Assembly (NCBI RefSeq): GCF_034059295.1
Contig: NZ_CP139141.1
Coordinates: 4,447,001-4,511,000 of the forward strand
DNA length: 64,000 bases
Source: Pseudomonas sp. HR96
GTDB taxonomy: Bacteria; Pseudomonadota; Gammaproteobacteria; Pseudomonadales; Pseudomonadaceae
Reading direction: 5' to 3'
Part shown: one piece after another, positions 17,752 through 27,779 of the stretch
How the letters are laid out: each line of letters opens with the position of its first letter
Position numbering within the stretch: the stretch's first letter is position 1
The notes under the pieces: model-generated
What the model was told of the DNA's origin: nothing
Seen by the model: only the letters and a program-made list of their open reading frames with translations
Database searches by the model: none
Translations under genes and position numbers: made by a program

Positions 17752-19113
17752 TTAAGCCTCAATCAACCCCTCGATCTCCCCCACCTTCTCATCCACCAGC
17801 TTCTCGCTCCCGCGGCTCTCTACGTTCAACCGCAGTAATGGCTCGGTGTTCGACCCGCGCAAGCTGAAACGCCATTCAGCAAACTCGACACTGATCCCAT
17901 CGGTCCGATCCACAAGTGGGTTTTGCGGCGCATAAAAGGCCATGATTTTTTCAATCTTGCCCTTTACATCATCAACCTCGTAGTTGATCTCGCCGCTGCA
18001 AGGAAACTTCTCGATGCGCTCATCCACCAGCTGCGCCAGTGACTTGCCACTGACGCTCATCAGCTCGGCCACGAGCAGCCATGGGATGTTGCCGCTGTCG
18101 CAGTAGGCGAAGTCGCGGAAGTAGTGGTGCGCGCTCATTTCGCCGCCATACACGGCGTCTTCAAGGCGCATGCGCTCCTTGATGAAGGCATGCCCGGTCT
18201 TGCTCTGGATGGCCACGCCGCCGGCTGCCTCGACCTGCTCGATGGTGTTCCAGGTCAGGCGTGGGTCGTGGATGATCTTGCTGCCGGGGTGCTTGATCAG
18301 CAGCATTTCGGCCAGCAGGCCAACCAGGTAGTAGCCCTCGATGAAACGGCCCTTTTCGTCGAAGAAGAAGCAGCGGTCAAAGTCGCCGTCCCAGGCCAGG
18401 CCCAGGTCGCATTGGTGTTCGAGCAGGGCACTGCGGGTCAGCTCGCGGTTCTCCGGCAACAGCGGGTTGGGCACGCCGTTGGGGAAGTTGCCGTCAGGCT
18501 CGCCGTTGATGATGACCAGCTCTAGCGGCAGTTTTTCCGCGAGCAGTTTCAAGGTCGGGCCAACTGCGCCGTTGCCTGGGTCGGCCAGCACTTTGAGCGG
18601 CTTGAGGGACTTGACGTCGATGTAGGTCAGCAGGTGGTCGATGTAGGCGGACTTGTCATAGGCCTCGCGAATCTGGCCAGGGGTGGCGGCCTTCTCGTCG
18701 AAGCGCCCCTCCTCCACCCGCAGGCGCACGGCCCCGAGGCCGGTGTCGCCGCTGATGGGCTTGGACAATTCGCGCACCAGCTTCATGCCGTTATAACCCT
18801 TGGGGTTGTGGCTGGCAGTGATCATGATGCCGCCGTCGGCCTTGAGGTGGCTGGTGGCGAAATAGACTTCTTCGGTGCCGCACAGGCCGAGGTCGAGCAC
18901 ATCGGCGCCAGCTTCGGTGAGGCCCTTGATCAGTGCGGCGGCCAGGCCCGGGCTTTCCAGGCGCATGTCGCGACCTACTACATAAGCCTTGCCGTGCAGT
19001 TCGGAAACCAGCGCACGGCCGATACGATAGGCGATGTCGTCGTTTAGATCAGCAGGTACCTGGCCACGGATGTCATAAGCCTTGAAGCAACGGGTCTGGA
19101 TAGGTGGGTACAT
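17752..19113 (-). CDS. Phosphomannomutase/phosphoglucomutase (ManB/AlgC family)
   Basis: 453-residue alpha-D-phosphohexomutase converting mannose-6-P to mannose-1-P (and probably Glc-6-P/Glc-1-P) for GDP-mannose and other sugar nucleotides. Four family motifs are visible: phosphoserine loop [14 protein letters not shown] with catalytic S101, metal loop [10 protein letters not shown], sugar loop [10 protein letters not shown], and the C-terminal phosphate-binding [12 protein letters not shown]. The ATG at 19113 ([17 protein letters not shown]) is chosen; an earlier in-frame ATG adds 16 unrelated residues. AlgC proper lies elsewhere in pseudomonads, so this is probably a paralogue used by the surface-polysaccharide locus. 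Confidence 0.9.
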   Translation of the reverse strand: MYPPIQTRCFKAYDIRGQVPADLNDDIAYRIGRALVSELHGKAYVVGRDMRLESPGLAAALIKGLTEAGADVLDLGLCGTEEVYFATSHLKADGGIMITASHNPKGYNGMKLVRELSKPISGDTGLGAVRLRVEEGRFDEKAATPGQIREAYDKSAYIDHLLTYIDVKSLKPLKVLADPGNGAVGPTLKLLAEKLPLELVIINGEPDGNFPNGVPNPLLPENRELTRSALLEHQCDLGLAWDGDFDRCFFFDEKGRFIEGYYLVGLLAEMLLIKHPGSKIIHDPRLTWNTIEQVEAAGGVAIQSKTGHAFIKERMRLEDAVYGGEMSAHHYFRDFAYCDSGNIPWLLVAELMSVSGKSLAQLVDERIEKFPCSGEINYEVDDVKGKIEKIMAFYAPQNPLVDRTDGISVEFAEWRFSLRGSNTEPLLRLNVESRGSEKLVDEKVGEIEGLIEA

Positions 19114-19264
19114 GGCGCTCACTCGCTGAATTGTCGGGACGTATAGTTTATGCAACGTCAATTGACAGGGCTGCTACCGCTTTGTTGCTGCAGCGGTTGA
19201 TATTTCCTTGCAACGCGCATTCTGACCCAGGCCGTAGGCCCGGAAAAGAGAAACGTTGCGTCTT

Positions 19265-19855
19265 TCAGCCGCGATTGCGTCTGTTCAGGTACTCGCTGAT
19301 CTGGCGAACGATGTCTTGCACGGCACTGCCAAGCGTTTGCACCCGGATGTCGGCACAAAGAGGCGCCTCGTAGGGTGAATCGATGCCGGTGAATTGCGTG
19401 ACCAGACCGCGACGCGCCCTGCTGTAAAGCCCCTTGGGGTCGCGCCGCTCACATTCGGCCAGTGGCGTGTCGACGAACACTTCGATGAACTGCTCGGGCC
19501 CGACGACGGCGCGAGCCAGCGCCCGGTCTCGGGCGAATGGGGAAATGAAGGCCGTAATGACGATCAGCCCGGCATCGACGAACAGGCGTGCGACCTCGGC
19601 GACGCGGCGGATATTCTCTTCGCGGTCGGCGTCGCTGAAACCCAGATCCTCGCACAACCCCAGGCGAACGTTGTCGCCATCGAGCAGATAGGTGTGCTGG
19701 CCCTGGCTGCACAGGTAGCGTTCCAGGGCGGTGGCGATTGTCGACTTGCCGGCCCCACTCAGGCCCGTGAGCCAGATGACGACCGGGCGTTGCGCTTTCA
19801 TCCGCGCACGTAGCACAGCGTCGACTGCAGGCAGTGAATCTTCTGGCGCCACCAT
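19265..19855 (-). CDS. cysC: Adenylylsulfate kinase CysC
   Basis: 196-residue stand-alone APS kinase that phosphorylates adenylylsulfate to PAPS. Seen: P-loop GLSGAGKST at residues 31-39, [28 protein letters not shown] (APS-binding core), and [18 protein letters not shown], all intact. Pseudomonads generally also carry the CysNC fusion, so a separate CysC in this polysaccharide flank may supply PAPS for a sulfated product or be a spare copy; that is inference. It is read in the same direction as the phosphomannomutase gene, 151 bp upstream of it. No sulfotransferase is seen in this window. Confidence 0.92.
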   Translation of the reverse strand: MVAPEDSLPAVDAVLRARMKAQRPVVIWLTGLSGAGKSTIATALERYLCSQGQHTYLLDGDNVRLGLCEDLGFSDADREENIRRVAEVARLFVDAGLIVITAFISPFARDRALARAVVGPEQFIEVFVDTPLAECERRDPKGLYSRARRGLVTQFTGIDSPYEAPLCADIRVQTLGSAVQDIVRQISEYLNRRNRG

Positions 19856-19895
19856 GGCAGGTTCCTTTTACCAGGCAGTTGCCGGCACGTTCAGC

Positions 19896-20162
19896 CTAAG
19901 AGGGCACGACGGTGCTCTGAGCCTTGACCACCCGGGTCTTGCGCCGCAGGCGCAAGCGACGACGGATACCGAACAACAGCGGCCCGATCAGCATGCCCAG
20001 AAGGATACCGCAGAGGATAAACACCGAAACAGGTACATCCGGGGATGACCAGGTAAAGAAATTCAATACGACGGACTGCTGATTCTGCAGTACGAACACC
20101 AGACATGCGATGCCGACGATCAGCAACGCGATGATCAGGATCAGCTTTCTTAGCTTGCCCAA
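19896..20162 (-). CDS. LapA-domain inner-membrane protein (DUF1049)
   Basis: 88 residues with two membrane segments (LILIIALLIVGIACLVFVLQN and VSVFILCGILLGMLIGPLLFG) followed by a basic tail RRRLRLRRKTR: the LapA (lipopolysaccharide assembly protein A) architecture. Between the helices lies QQSVVLNFFTW, typical of the family. In enterobacteria LapA works with LapB in controlling LPS synthesis through LpxC turnover; no lapB is present here. It is 21 bp after ihfB in the same direction and probably co-transcribed. Not the large adhesin LapA of P. putida. Confidence 0.85.
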   Translation of the reverse strand: MGKLRKLILIIALLIVGIACLVFVLQNQQSVVLNFFTWSSPDVPVSVFILCGILLGMLIGPLLFGIRRRLRLRRKTRVVKAQSTVVPS

Positions 20163-20183
20163 CTGATGACTCCTTATGCGCCC

Positions 20184-20477
20184 TCAAGCATGCTTTTCAT
20201 CCTCGTTCACCCGGTCACGCAGCTCTTTGCCCGGCTTGAAGTGAGGAACGAATTTACCGTCCAGGCTGACCGACTGCCCTGTCTTGGGATTGCGGCCGAC
20301 CCGTGGAGAACGGTAGTGCAAGGAAAAGCTGCCGAAGCCGCGGATTTCGATACGATCACCGGTGGCGAGGCATTGGGACATTTGCTCAAGCATTGTCTTG
20401 ATAGCCAACTCGACATCCTTGGATGAGAGTAGACCTTGATGGGTGACAATACGTTCGATCAGATCCGACTTCGTCAT
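20184..20477 (-). CDS. ihfB: Integration host factor subunit beta
   Basis: 97-residue DNA-bending HU/IHF family protein, partner of IhfA. Seen: [19 protein letters not shown], the beta-arm start [17 protein letters not shown] and the Pro-containing arm [10 protein letters not shown], then [15 protein letters not shown]. The ATG at 20477 is followed by the expected first residues. In P. aeruginosa rpsA directly precedes ihfB; here a lipoprotein and an acyltransferase gene separate them (20642-23004). Confidence 0.96.
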   Translation of the reverse strand: MTKSDLIERIVTHQGLLSSKDVELAIKTMLEQMSQCLATGDRIEIRGFGSFSLHYRSPRVGRNPKTGQSVSLDGKFVPHFKPGKELRDRVNEDEKHA

Positions 20478-20641
20478 ATTTTTCCCTTCTTTATCAAGCA
20501 GCTAGGAAAGCGCTTCAAAGGTTTTAGCATGACTTGACGGATTTGAACAGCCCGAGTATTGACTTGTTTGTGTCCGGTAGGTTAGCACGGCGGATTTGCA
20601 CGAATTTACTGCACGAAACCCTTGCTCATGGCAGCCGTGCT

Positions 20642-20959
20642 TCAAGATGGGTTGTCCCCGGAGGCCGGGTTGCAGTGCACGATCAGCGTACGGCTGTACA
20701 TGCCAGGGGTCCAGCCCATGAACCCGTCGCCGGGATCGTCGGCATAGTCGGAGCTTTTGCCAAGGACGCGATAACCATTGGGCCTGCAGACTTTTTCCGC
20801 TTTCCTCGTGCACTTTTCCCACGAGGAGCCCATTCCGGAGCAGCTGATCTTGACGCTCTCCTGGCCGCGGATCTTGTGAACGGTCACCGGCGTGGTGCAT
20901 GCCGCCAGCGTGCCGAGAACCATAAGCAACGGGAAGTACTTGGAAATCATCCGAAACAA
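20642..20959 (-). CDS. Small putative lipoprotein
   Basis: 105 residues. A type II signal peptide ends in the lipobox LAAC with Cys21 (MVLGTLAACTTP), so an outer- or inner-membrane lipoprotein is expected. The mature part has four more cysteines (SCSG, KCTRKAEKVC, VHCNP) that may form two disulfides, and ends with GFMGWTPGMYSRTLIVHC. No known domain recognised. The rightward neighbour is the acyltransferase gene, which ends 128 bp upstream and runs in the same direction. Confidence 0.75.
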   Translation of the reverse strand: MFRMISKYFPLLMVLGTLAACTTPVTVHKIRGQESVKISCSGMGSSWEKCTRKAEKVCRPNGYRVLGKSSDYADDPGDGFMGWTPGMYSRTLIVHCNPASGDNPS

Positions 20960-21087
20960 ATCCTTAAAGGCTTTTTCCTGCTTGAACGGTCAAGCAAACT
21001 CGAAAAACCCGTGGCGTAAAGCCTGATGATGCTTGCGCTTTGCGAGGACAACAAGGCGCAATATGTTTTCAGAACGTTTCTCCAGAC

Positions 21088-23004
21088 CTATTGCGCTTGC
21101 GCCAACCCTTTGTTCTGGAACAGCGGGGCAAACACCGGTGCAAGAATCAGGTTGCCGGCGTCGACCAGATGATTGTCATCGGCATAAAGCGGCACGCCAT
21201 TGCGCGAGCCGGCACAACGCCCTGCCGCACACAATGCTGGCAGCGGATCGATCACCTGGGCATGACAGGTCCTGGCCGCCTGATCGATAGCCGTCAGCAC
21301 CGCCTGATTGCGTCGGTAGTAGTCGCCAAGCGGCGCAGTGATATCGTTCGCCCGACCAAAGATGGCGCGCTGCAGGTACAGCCCTTTGTAGACGTTGAAG
21401 GGCATGTCCGGGACCGGTTTGACGAGGTACACCGGATGGTGAACAGCGATGTCGCAGACGGTGCGAGTGTATTCATCGCGGTAGCTTGCACCTTTGCTGG
21501 CCTGCTGGCTGACGCCGCCGGCGGAGATGACGTAATGGTCATTGGAGCGATCGGCGTCGGTATACAAGGCGGCGCGGCTGAGCAACACCACCGGCACACC
21601 GGCGTATTCATGCCTGAGCCGGTTGAACTTGTCTTCATTGAACTGCTTGCACTGCAGCTCCTCGTGCTTGTCCCGGGCCTCGAATTGGCCGAGGGTCGGG
21701 CAACCGCCTTTTGACCAGGACAGGGAGGCGGCAGGGTTCTCGAGCTGAACCGCCGCAGCCACCGCAGCTGCGTGGCTGTCACCCAGCATGATCACCGACA
21801 CCGCCCCCTGGCCCAGCTGGCACTCGAAAGCTCCATAAGGGTTGTCGGTGCACTGGCGGGTAGACAGTTCGCTGGCGTACCGCGGAGGCACCGGCGCCGT
21901 GGAAGCGAAGCGCAGCTGCGGGTACTCCTTGACCAGGGAGGCCAGCGTAGCGCTCAGACCTATCATCAATCCCGTGACCACCGCGTAGCCCAGCAGCGTG
22001 GCCGACTCCTTGGCCGGCCGAGGCGTCCGCGACTCGACCCAATGGTACGACAGCGCACCCAGCGCCAGCGCCGCGATCATGCCGCCGATGACGTAGCCAG
22101 GCAGCTGCAGCAATCCGCAGCTGTACAACAGCACCACCACCGGCCAGTGCCATAGATAGGTGGAGTAGGAGATTCGGCCCAAGTACTGTGCAGCTCGATT
22201 CTCCACCAGGCGACCACCGGTGCCGGCCGCAATCACGAGTGCGGCGCCGGTCACCGGCACGATGGCCAGATAGCCGGGCCAGGGGTCGGAGGCATCCAGG
22301 CCGGCGACGGCGATGCCTATCAGCAGCAGGCCAGTCACCTGCAGCACACCACGAGCCGCCTTGCCCAGTGTCAGGGGTGTGAGATACACCCAGCCGCCGA
22401 CGAGCATTTCCCAAGCTCGGGTCGGCAACAGGTAGAACGCCGAAACAGGATCCCGGGGGGTCACTACCAACGAGGCTACCAATGATGCAATCAGCAGCAC
22501 GAGCAAGCCCGGCTTGATCGCAGCGCGCCCCAACCACAGATGCACAACCCGCAACAGCAGCGGGTACAGCAGATAGAACTGCCACTCCACCGAGAGTGAC
22601 CAGGTGTGCAACAGCCAGTTTTCCTTCAGCGGCGCGGCAAAATAGCCGGCAGTGTCGGCAAAGGTCAGGTTGGAAGAGAACAGCAACGCACTTCTGAGGG
22701 TGCGCAGGTATTCGCGGTAGTCCGCGAGGGGCAGGTAGAGATAGCCGAATATCGCCAGGCCGACGCCCAGCACCAGCAACGCTGGAATGATCCGCCGCGC
22801 TCGGGCGGCGTAGAAGCTCGCCAGGGAGAACTGCTGGCGGTAGAGCTGCTCCACGACCAGGCCGGTCATCAGGAAACCGGAGATGACGAAGAATACGTCG
22901 ACACCGGTAAAGCCACCGGAGAAGCCCGGCACGTTGAAGTGATAGAGCACGACTGCGGCAACGGCAACCGCTCTGAGAAAGCCGATATCCTTTCTGAAAA
23001 CCAT
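21088..23004 (-). CDS. OafA/YrhL-type O-acyltransferase with C-terminal SGNH domain
   Basis: 638-residue inner-membrane protein. Residues ~1-340 are an acyltransferase-3 domain with about ten membrane segments, beginning RKDIGFLRAVAVAAVVLYHF (catalytic-type His) and GGFTGVDVFFVISGFLMTG. The remainder is a periplasmic SGNH hydrolase-like domain with block I MLGDSHAAAVAAAV and the C-terminal DDNHLV (Asp-x-x-His). Such proteins O-acetylate O-antigen or other surface glycans in the periplasm. It lies between rpsA and the lipoprotein/ihfB genes, where other pseudomonads have no gene, so it may be a separate acquisition that modifies the O-antigen. Confidence 0.88.
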   Translation of the reverse strand: MVFRKDIGFLRAVAVAAVVLYHFNVPGFSGGFTGVDVFFVISGFLMTGLVVEQLYRQQFSLASFYAARARRIIPALLVLGVGLAIFGYLYLPLADYREYLRTLRSALLFSSNLTFADTAGYFAAPLKENWLLHTWSLSVEWQFYLLYPLLLRVVHLWLGRAAIKPGLLVLLIASLVASLVVTPRDPVSAFYLLPTRAWEMLVGGWVYLTPLTLGKAARGVLQVTGLLLIGIAVAGLDASDPWPGYLAIVPVTGAALVIAAGTGGRLVENRAAQYLGRISYSTYLWHWPVVVLLYSCGLLQLPGYVIGGMIAALALGALSYHWVESRTPRPAKESATLLGYAVVTGLMIGLSATLASLVKEYPQLRFASTAPVPPRYASELSTRQCTDNPYGAFECQLGQGAVSVIMLGDSHAAAVAAAVQLENPAASLSWSKGGCPTLGQFEARDKHEELQCKQFNEDKFNRLRHEYAGVPVVLLSRAALYTDADRSNDHYVISAGGVSQQASKGASYRDEYTRTVCDIAVHHPVYLVKPVPDMPFNVYKGLYLQRAIFGRANDITAPLGDYYRRNQAVLTAIDQAARTCHAQVIDPLPALCAAGRCAGSRNGVPLYADDNHLVDAGNLILAPVFAPLFQNKGLAQAQ

Positions 23005-23162
23005 GGTGTCCTTGATACAACCCTTACGTCATGTGTGCGGTCGAGCTCGCCGACCGACCTTGTTATTCTGCGCAGTATTGTATCGAGGCGTATCAAGATG
23101 GACATGAAATATCGTCCAGAAAGTACCAGAATGAGAGGCGCCGCCTGGCAAATCGCGCCCAC

Positions 23163-23192
23163 AAAAAAGGGCGCCCGAAGGCGCCCTTTTTC
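23163..23192 (-). terminator. Rho-independent terminator of rpsA
   Basis: On the minus strand, 11-bp perfect stem AAAAGGGCGCC / GGCGCCCTTTT with a TTCG tetraloop (23176-23179), followed by a T run, starting 19 bp after the rpsA stop. A UUCG-loop stem with U tract is a classic strong intrinsic terminator. Confidence 0.92.
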
Positions 23193-23208
23193 TATGGTCT
23201 GACAGAAC

Positions 23209-24903
23209 TTAGTTCTGCTTTTCCATCTGAGCACGCAGCAGGTCGCCCAGAGTGGTTGGACCAGCAGCGATATCCGAAGTGGCTGGCTTGTCGCGCAGGC
23301 TCTGGATAGCTTCTTTCTCGTCTTCAACGTCTTTCGATTTGATCGACAGTTGGATGACGCGGGACTTGCGGTCAACGCTGATGATCTTGGCTTCGATCTC
23401 TTCGCCTTCCTTCAGAACGTTGCGCGCGTCTTCAACGCGGTCACGGCTGATTTCGGAAGCTTTCAGAGTGGCTTCAACGCCGTCGGCCAGGATCACGATA
23501 GCGCCCTTGGCATCAACTTCCTTGACGGTACCTTTGACGATAGCGCCTTTGTCGTTGACAGCAACGTAGTCAGACTGTGGGTCTGCTTCCAGCTGCTTGA
23601 TACCCAGGGAGATGCGCTCGCGCTCTGGATCTACGGACAGGATAACGGTATCCAGTTCGTCGCCCTTCTTGTAACGACGTACGGCTTCTTCGCCCACTTC
23701 GTTCCAGGAGATGTCGGACAGGTGAACCAGACCGTCGATGCCGCCGTCCAGACCAATGAAGATACCGAAATCGGTGATCGACTTGATGGTGCCGGAGATC
23801 TTGTCGCCCTTGTTGAACTGACCGGAGAAATCTTCCCACGGGTTCGACTTGCACTGCTTGATGCCCAGGGAGATACGACGACGCTCTTCGTCGATGTCCA
23901 GAACCATGACTTCCACTTCGTCGCCGACTTGTACGACTTTCGAAGGGTGGATGTTCTTGTTGGTCCAGTCCATTTCGGAAACGTGCACCAGGCCTTCAAC
24001 GCCTTCTTCCAGCTCAGCGAAGCAGCCGTAGTCGGTCAGGTTGGTGACGCGCGCCATGACGCGGGTGTGCTCTGGGTAACGAGCCTTGATAGCGACCCAT
24101 GGATCTTCGCCCAGCTGCTTGAAGCCCAGGGAAACACGGTTGCGCTCGCGATCGTACTTCAGAACCTTGACATCGATCTCGTCGCCAACGTTGACGACTT
24201 CCGATGGGTGCTTGATACGCTTCCAGGCCATGTCGGTGATGTGCAGCAGGCCGTCCACGCCACCCAGGTCGACGAATGCGCCGTAGTCGGTGAGGTTCTT
24301 GACGATACCCTTGACCTGCTGGCCTTCCTGCAGGGATTCCAGCAGAGCTTCGCGCTCGGCCGAGTTCTCGGCTTCGAGGACACTGCGACGGGAAACGACA
24401 ACGTTGTTGCGCTTCTGGTCCAGCTTGATGACCTTGAACTCGAGCTCTTTGCCTTCCAGGTGGGTGGTGTCGCGCACAGGGCGGACATCGACCAGGGAAC
24501 CAGGCAGGAACGCACGGATGCCGTTAACGTCGACAGTGAAGCCGCCCTTAACCTTACCGTTGATAACGCCCTTGACCACTTCCTCTGCAGCGAAAGCCGC
24601 TTCCAGAACAATCCAGCATTCGGCACGCTTGGCTTTTTCACGGGACAGCTTGGTTTCGCCAAAGCCGTCTTCAACCGCGTCCAGCGCAACGTGCACTTCG
24701 TCACCGACCTTGATGGTCAGATCGCCAGCGTCGTTGTGGAACTGTTCCAGCGGGATGAGGCCTTCGGACTTCAAACCAGCGTGAACGGTAACCCAACCAG
24801 CCTGGTAATCGATATCAACGATGATTGCCGTGATGATAGCGCCAGCCTGAAGGTTCAGGGTTTTTAGGCTTTCTTCAAAGAGTTCTGCAAAGCTTTCGCT
24901 CAT
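23209..24903 (-). CDS. rpsA: 30S ribosomal protein S1
   Basis: 564-residue RNA-binding protein of six S1 (OB-fold) repeats that recruits mRNA to the 30S subunit. Repeats are seen near residues 21-87, 106-170, 193-259, 279-345, 366-432 and 452-520, with the VxxGxVxxVxxFGxFV pattern (e.g. [19 protein letters not shown] and [18 protein letters not shown]). Length equals the usual ~560. It is upstream of the terminator at 23163 and downstream of cmk in the same direction. Confidence 0.98.
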   Translation of the reverse strand: MSESFAELFEESLKTLNLQAGAIITAIIVDIDYQAGWVTVHAGLKSEGLIPLEQFHNDAGDLTIKVGDEVHVALDAVEDGFGETKLSREKAKRAECWIVLEAAFAAEEVVKGVINGKVKGGFTVDVNGIRAFLPGSLVDVRPVRDTTHLEGKELEFKVIKLDQKRNNVVVSRRSVLEAENSAEREALLESLQEGQQVKGIVKNLTDYGAFVDLGGVDGLLHITDMAWKRIKHPSEVVNVGDEIDVKVLKYDRERNRVSLGFKQLGEDPWVAIKARYPEHTRVMARVTNLTDYGCFAELEEGVEGLVHVSEMDWTNKNIHPSKVVQVGDEVEVMVLDIDEERRRISLGIKQCKSNPWEDFSGQFNKGDKISGTIKSITDFGIFIGLDGGIDGLVHLSDISWNEVGEEAVRRYKKGDELDTVILSVDPERERISLGIKQLEADPQSDYVAVNDKGAIVKGTVKEVDAKGAIVILADGVEATLKASEISRDRVEDARNVLKEGEEIEAKIISVDRKSRVIQLSIKSKDVEDEKEAIQSLRDKPATSDIAAGPTTLGDLLRAQMEKQN

Positions 24904-25023
24904 TTTAATTCCTGTAGATTTGGGCGAAGTAGACGCCCATCAGCCACGCTCCAGACAACGTGGGTTTCGTTCAAGTAAAAGAAAGCCTACGGGACAAGGA
25001 CTGGGGGCCCGTACGCTTCTTGG

Positions 25024-25713
25024 TCACCCGGCGATATCGCGAAGCGCGAATTCGCTCATGATGCGTTCCAGCACCTGCTCGATGGAGAGTTCGGTGGAAT
25101 CCAGCTGTATCGCATCGGCCGCCGGCTTGAGCGGGGCCACTGCGCGCTGGGTGTCACGCTCATCGCGTGCACGTATCTCATCTAGCAGACTCGACAGACT
25201 AACATCATCGCCGCGCTGCTTCAACTGCAAGTAACGGCGGCGCGCCCGTTCCTCGGCGCTGGCGGTCAGAAATATCTTCAGCGGTGCGTCAGGGAACACC
25301 ACGGTGCCCATGTCGCGGCCATCGGCCACCAGGCCCGGCGCTTCCTGGAACGCGCGCTGGCGCTGCAGCAGGGCTTCGCGCACTGCCGGCAAGGCGGCGA
25401 CCACCGAGGCGCCCGCCCCTACCGTCTCGTTGCGAATGGCCTGGGTCACCTCCTCGCCTTCAAGGATGATGTGCTGCGGCTGCTCGGCGGTGGCGGCGAT
25501 GAACTGCACGTCCAGATGAGCGGCCAGCAGGTGCAGCGAGGCCTCGTTGCTCAAGGCCACGCCGTGATTGCCGGCGGCGAACGCCAGCAGGCGGTACAGG
25601 GCGCCCGAGTCCAGCAGGTTCCAGCCCAGGCGCTTGGCGAGAATGCCCGCCACGGTGCCTTTACCTGAACCGCTTGGCCCGTCGATGGTGATTACTGGGG
25701 CCTGAAAGTTCAC
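25024..25713 (-). CDS. cmk: Cytidylate kinase
   Basis: 229-residue nucleoside monophosphate kinase converting (d)CMP to (d)CDP. Seen: P-loop [40 protein letters not shown] and the Arg-rich lid RARRRY. The start is GTG at 25713, which overlaps the TGA of tyrA (GTGA), so it is translationally coupled to a gene that in other pseudomonads ends in the AroA domain. The gene is followed by rpsA, the usual Pseudomonas order. Confidence 0.95.
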   Translation of the reverse strand: MNFQAPVITIDGPSGSGKGTVAGILAKRLGWNLLDSGALYRLLAFAAGNHGVALSNEASLHLLAAHLDVQFIAATAEQPQHIILEGEEVTQAIRNETVGAGASVVAALPAVREALLQRQRAFQEAPGLVADGRDMGTVVFPDAPLKIFLTASAEERARRRYLQLKQRGDDVSLSSLLDEIRARDERDTQRAVAPLKPAADAIQLDSTELSIEQVLERIMSEFALRDIAG

Positions 25714-26663
25714 GATTTACCCTCTTTGGCTTGAAGCGCATTTTCTTGAGACGGATGGGGCGAGTGCAGCAATCTGCCGAAATGCTCGCGCGCCCTGCGC
25801 GCGCGGGTGAATACGCCTAGCAACTGCTCGCCGTCGCCCGCATCCACGGCCTGGCGCAGGTCGTCCAGATCGGTGCGAAACGCGTCGAGCGCGTGCAGCA
25901 CGGCCTCGCGGTTGGCCAGGAAGATGTCGTGCCACATCAGCGGGTCACTGCCGGCGATGCGCGTGAAGTCGCGAAAGCCGCCCGCAGCGTAACGAAAGAT
26001 CTCGAGGTTCTCGTTGCGCTTGGCCAGTGAATCAACCAGGCCGAATGCAAGCAAATGTGGCAGATGACTGGTCGCCGCCAGCACCTCGTCATGGCGTTCG
26101 ACCGGCATGTGCTCGACGTCCGCACCCAGCGCCCGCCACAGCGTATCGACCACTTCCAGCGCCCGCGGGTCGGTCTCGGCCAGGGGCGTGAGGATCACCT
26201 TGTGGCGACGGAACAACCGCGCGTTCGAGGCCTCGACGCCGCTCTGCTCGGAGCCGGCGATCGGATGGCCCGGGACGAAACGCGGCAGCTTGGCGCCGAA
26301 TGCCTCGCGGGCCACTCGCACGATATTGCCCTTGGCGCTGCCGACATCGGTCAGCACCGCCTGGCCCAGGTCCAACTCGGCCAGCGCGGCCAGAAGCTTT
26401 TCCATGCCGAGGATCGGCACCGCCAACTGGATCACGTCGGCACCTTCGCAGGCCTTGGCCAGATCTTCCTCGCAGCGGTCGACCACACCCAGCTCGACCG
26501 CGCGCGCGCGCGATGGCGCGTGCCGATCAACGCCCACGACCTCGCGGCACAGGCCGCTTTCACGCACACCTTTGGCAAAGGAGCCACCGATCAGGCCGAG
26601 GCCGATGACCACCAGGCGGCCGATGATGGGCGCGCCGGGTTGCCGTTGCATGACATCAACCAC
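25710..26663 (-). CDS. tyrA: Prephenate/cyclohexadienyl dehydrogenase (TyrA) lacking the fused AroA domain
   Basis: 317-residue NAD-dependent dehydrogenase forming 4-hydroxyphenylpyruvate (and possibly L-tyrosine from arogenate). Seen: dinucleotide motif [15 protein letters not shown], the catalytic-histidine segment [16 protein letters not shown], and [17 protein letters not shown]. The protein ends [24 protein letters not shown], just after the conserved helix [10 protein letters not shown] where, in P. aeruginosa PA3164 and P. putida, the chain continues into a ~430-residue EPSP synthase. No EPSPS motif (such as GDKSISHRS) follows, and cmk starts directly in a GTGA overlap. Start GTG at 26663 with AAGGTG upstream; ATG at 26651 is an alternative. 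Confidence 0.92.
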   Translation of the reverse strand: MVDVMQRQPGAPIIGRLVVIGLGLIGGSFAKGVRESGLCREVVGVDRHAPSRARAVELGVVDRCEEDLAKACEGADVIQLAVPILGMEKLLAALAELDLGQAVLTDVGSAKGNIVRVAREAFGAKLPRFVPGHPIAGSEQSGVEASNARLFRRHKVILTPLAETDPRALEVVDTLWRALGADVEHMPVERHDEVLAATSHLPHLLAFGLVDSLAKRNENLEIFRYAAGGFRDFTRIAGSDPLMWHDIFLANREAVLHALDAFRTDLDDLRQAVDAGDGEQLLGVFTRARRAREHFGRLLHSPHPSQENALQAKEGKS

Positions 26664-27765
26664 GAGCCAGCACCTTGCCCAGCGCTTGCAGGAAACGGCT
26701 GTTTTCTTCGGCCAGGCCGATCGTCACCCGCAGGTGATTAGGCATGCCGTAGTTGGTCACCGGGCGCACGATCACGCCTTCTGCGAGCAGGGCGTTGTAC
26801 ACCGGCAGCCCCGCCGTACCGACGTCCACGGCAATGAAGTTGCCGCGCGACGGCACCCAGCTCAGGCCGAGGGCGCGAAAGCCCTCCTCCAGCTGCTGCA
26901 TCCCGGCGGCGTTCAGTTCGCGGCTCTGTGCCAGGTATTCGCTGTCGCCCAGGGCGGCGCCGGCGGCGGCCAGGGCCAGGCTGTTGACGTTGAACGGCTG
27001 GCGCACGCGATTGAGCACGTCGGCGATCACCGGCGAGGAAATCGCATAGCCGACACGCAGCGCCGCCAGGCCGTAAGCCTTGGAGAAGGTGCGCGAAACC
27101 AGGAGGTTGCTGTGCTCCGCAAGAAACTCCAGGCCATCGGGCAGGTCGCCGCCCTGGGCGTATTCGATGTAGGCCTCGTCCAGCACCACCAGCACGTGCT
27201 CGGGCACGGCATCGAGGAAATCAGCCAGCGCCTGGGGGCCGAACCAGGTGCCGGTGGGGTTGTTCGGGTTGGCGACGAAGACGATGCGGGTCTTGTCGTC
27301 GATGGCCGCGAGCATCGCCGGCAGATCGTGACCATAGTCCTTGGCCGGCACCACTCGGGCGCCGGCGCCGACGGCCTGGGTGACGATCGGATAGACGGCG
27401 AAGGCATGCTCGCTGAACACCGCGTTCAGGCCGGGCGCCAGGTAGGCACGGGTGACCAGTTCGAGGATGTCATTGGAGCCGTTGCCCAGGGTGATCTGGT
27501 TGGCCTGCACGCCGTAGCGGTTGGCCAGCGCAGCCTTGAGGTCGAAACCGTTGCCGTCGGGGTAACGGGTCAGCTCGTCGAGCGCCTCGCGAATCGCGGC
27601 CAGCGCCTTGGCGCCTGGGCCCAGCGGGTTTTCGTTGCTGGCCAGCTTGATGATCGACGCCGGGTCGAGCTTCAGTTCGCGGGCCAGTTCGTCCACCGGT
27701 TTGCCGGGAACGTAGGGCGAGAGTTGCTGCACGCCCGTCTGGGCCAGGGCGAGGAAATCGCTCAT
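26656..27765 (-). CDS. hisC: Histidinol-phosphate aminotransferase (HisC2 type)
   Basis: 369-residue fold-type I PLP enzyme. Seen: SNENPLGPGAKAL, VFVANPNNPTGTWFG, LDEAYIEYA and the PLP lysine in SRTFSKAYGLAALRVGY. The ATG at 27765 (MSDFLALAQTG) starts 14 bp after pheA. This copy lies in the aromatic gene block, where the P. aeruginosa homologue is called hisC2, and probably also transaminates aromatic keto acids made by the flanking PheA and TyrA. The distinction from the hisC of the his operon rests on context only. Confidence 0.92.
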   Translation of the reverse strand: MSDFLALAQTGVQQLSPYVPGKPVDELARELKLDPASIIKLASNENPLGPGAKALAAIREALDELTRYPDGNGFDLKAALANRYGVQANQITLGNGSNDILELVTRAYLAPGLNAVFSEHAFAVYPIVTQAVGAGARVVPAKDYGHDLPAMLAAIDDKTRIVFVANPNNPTGTWFGPQALADFLDAVPEHVLVVLDEAYIEYAQGGDLPDGLEFLAEHSNLLVSRTFSKAYGLAALRVGYAISSPVIADVLNRVRQPFNVNSLALAAAGAALGDSEYLAQSRELNAAGMQQLEEGFRALGLSWVPSRGNFIAVDVGTAGLPVYNALLAEGVIVRPVTNYGMPNHLRVTIGLAEENSRFLQALGKVLARG

Positions 27766-27779
27766 GTGATTCAAAACCT

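Noticed and set aside
19165..19180. Possible ops (RfaH) element, AGCGGTAGCAG on the minus strand, upstream of the phosphomannomutase gene
   Set aside because: Only 8 of the 11 bases match GGCGGTAGCGT, it is not in front of the O-antigen operon, and no JUMPstart context was seen.
19114..19264. tRNA gene near the O-antigen boundary
   Set aside because: No cloverleaf or T-arm (GGTTCRAATCC) was visible here or in any other gap.
23350..24867. Long open frames on the plus strand opposite rpsA, and similar ones opposite gyrA (30802-32712) and scpA (56545-58026)
   Set aside because: They mirror strongly conserved genes on the minus strand; composition-driven shadow frames with no independent support.
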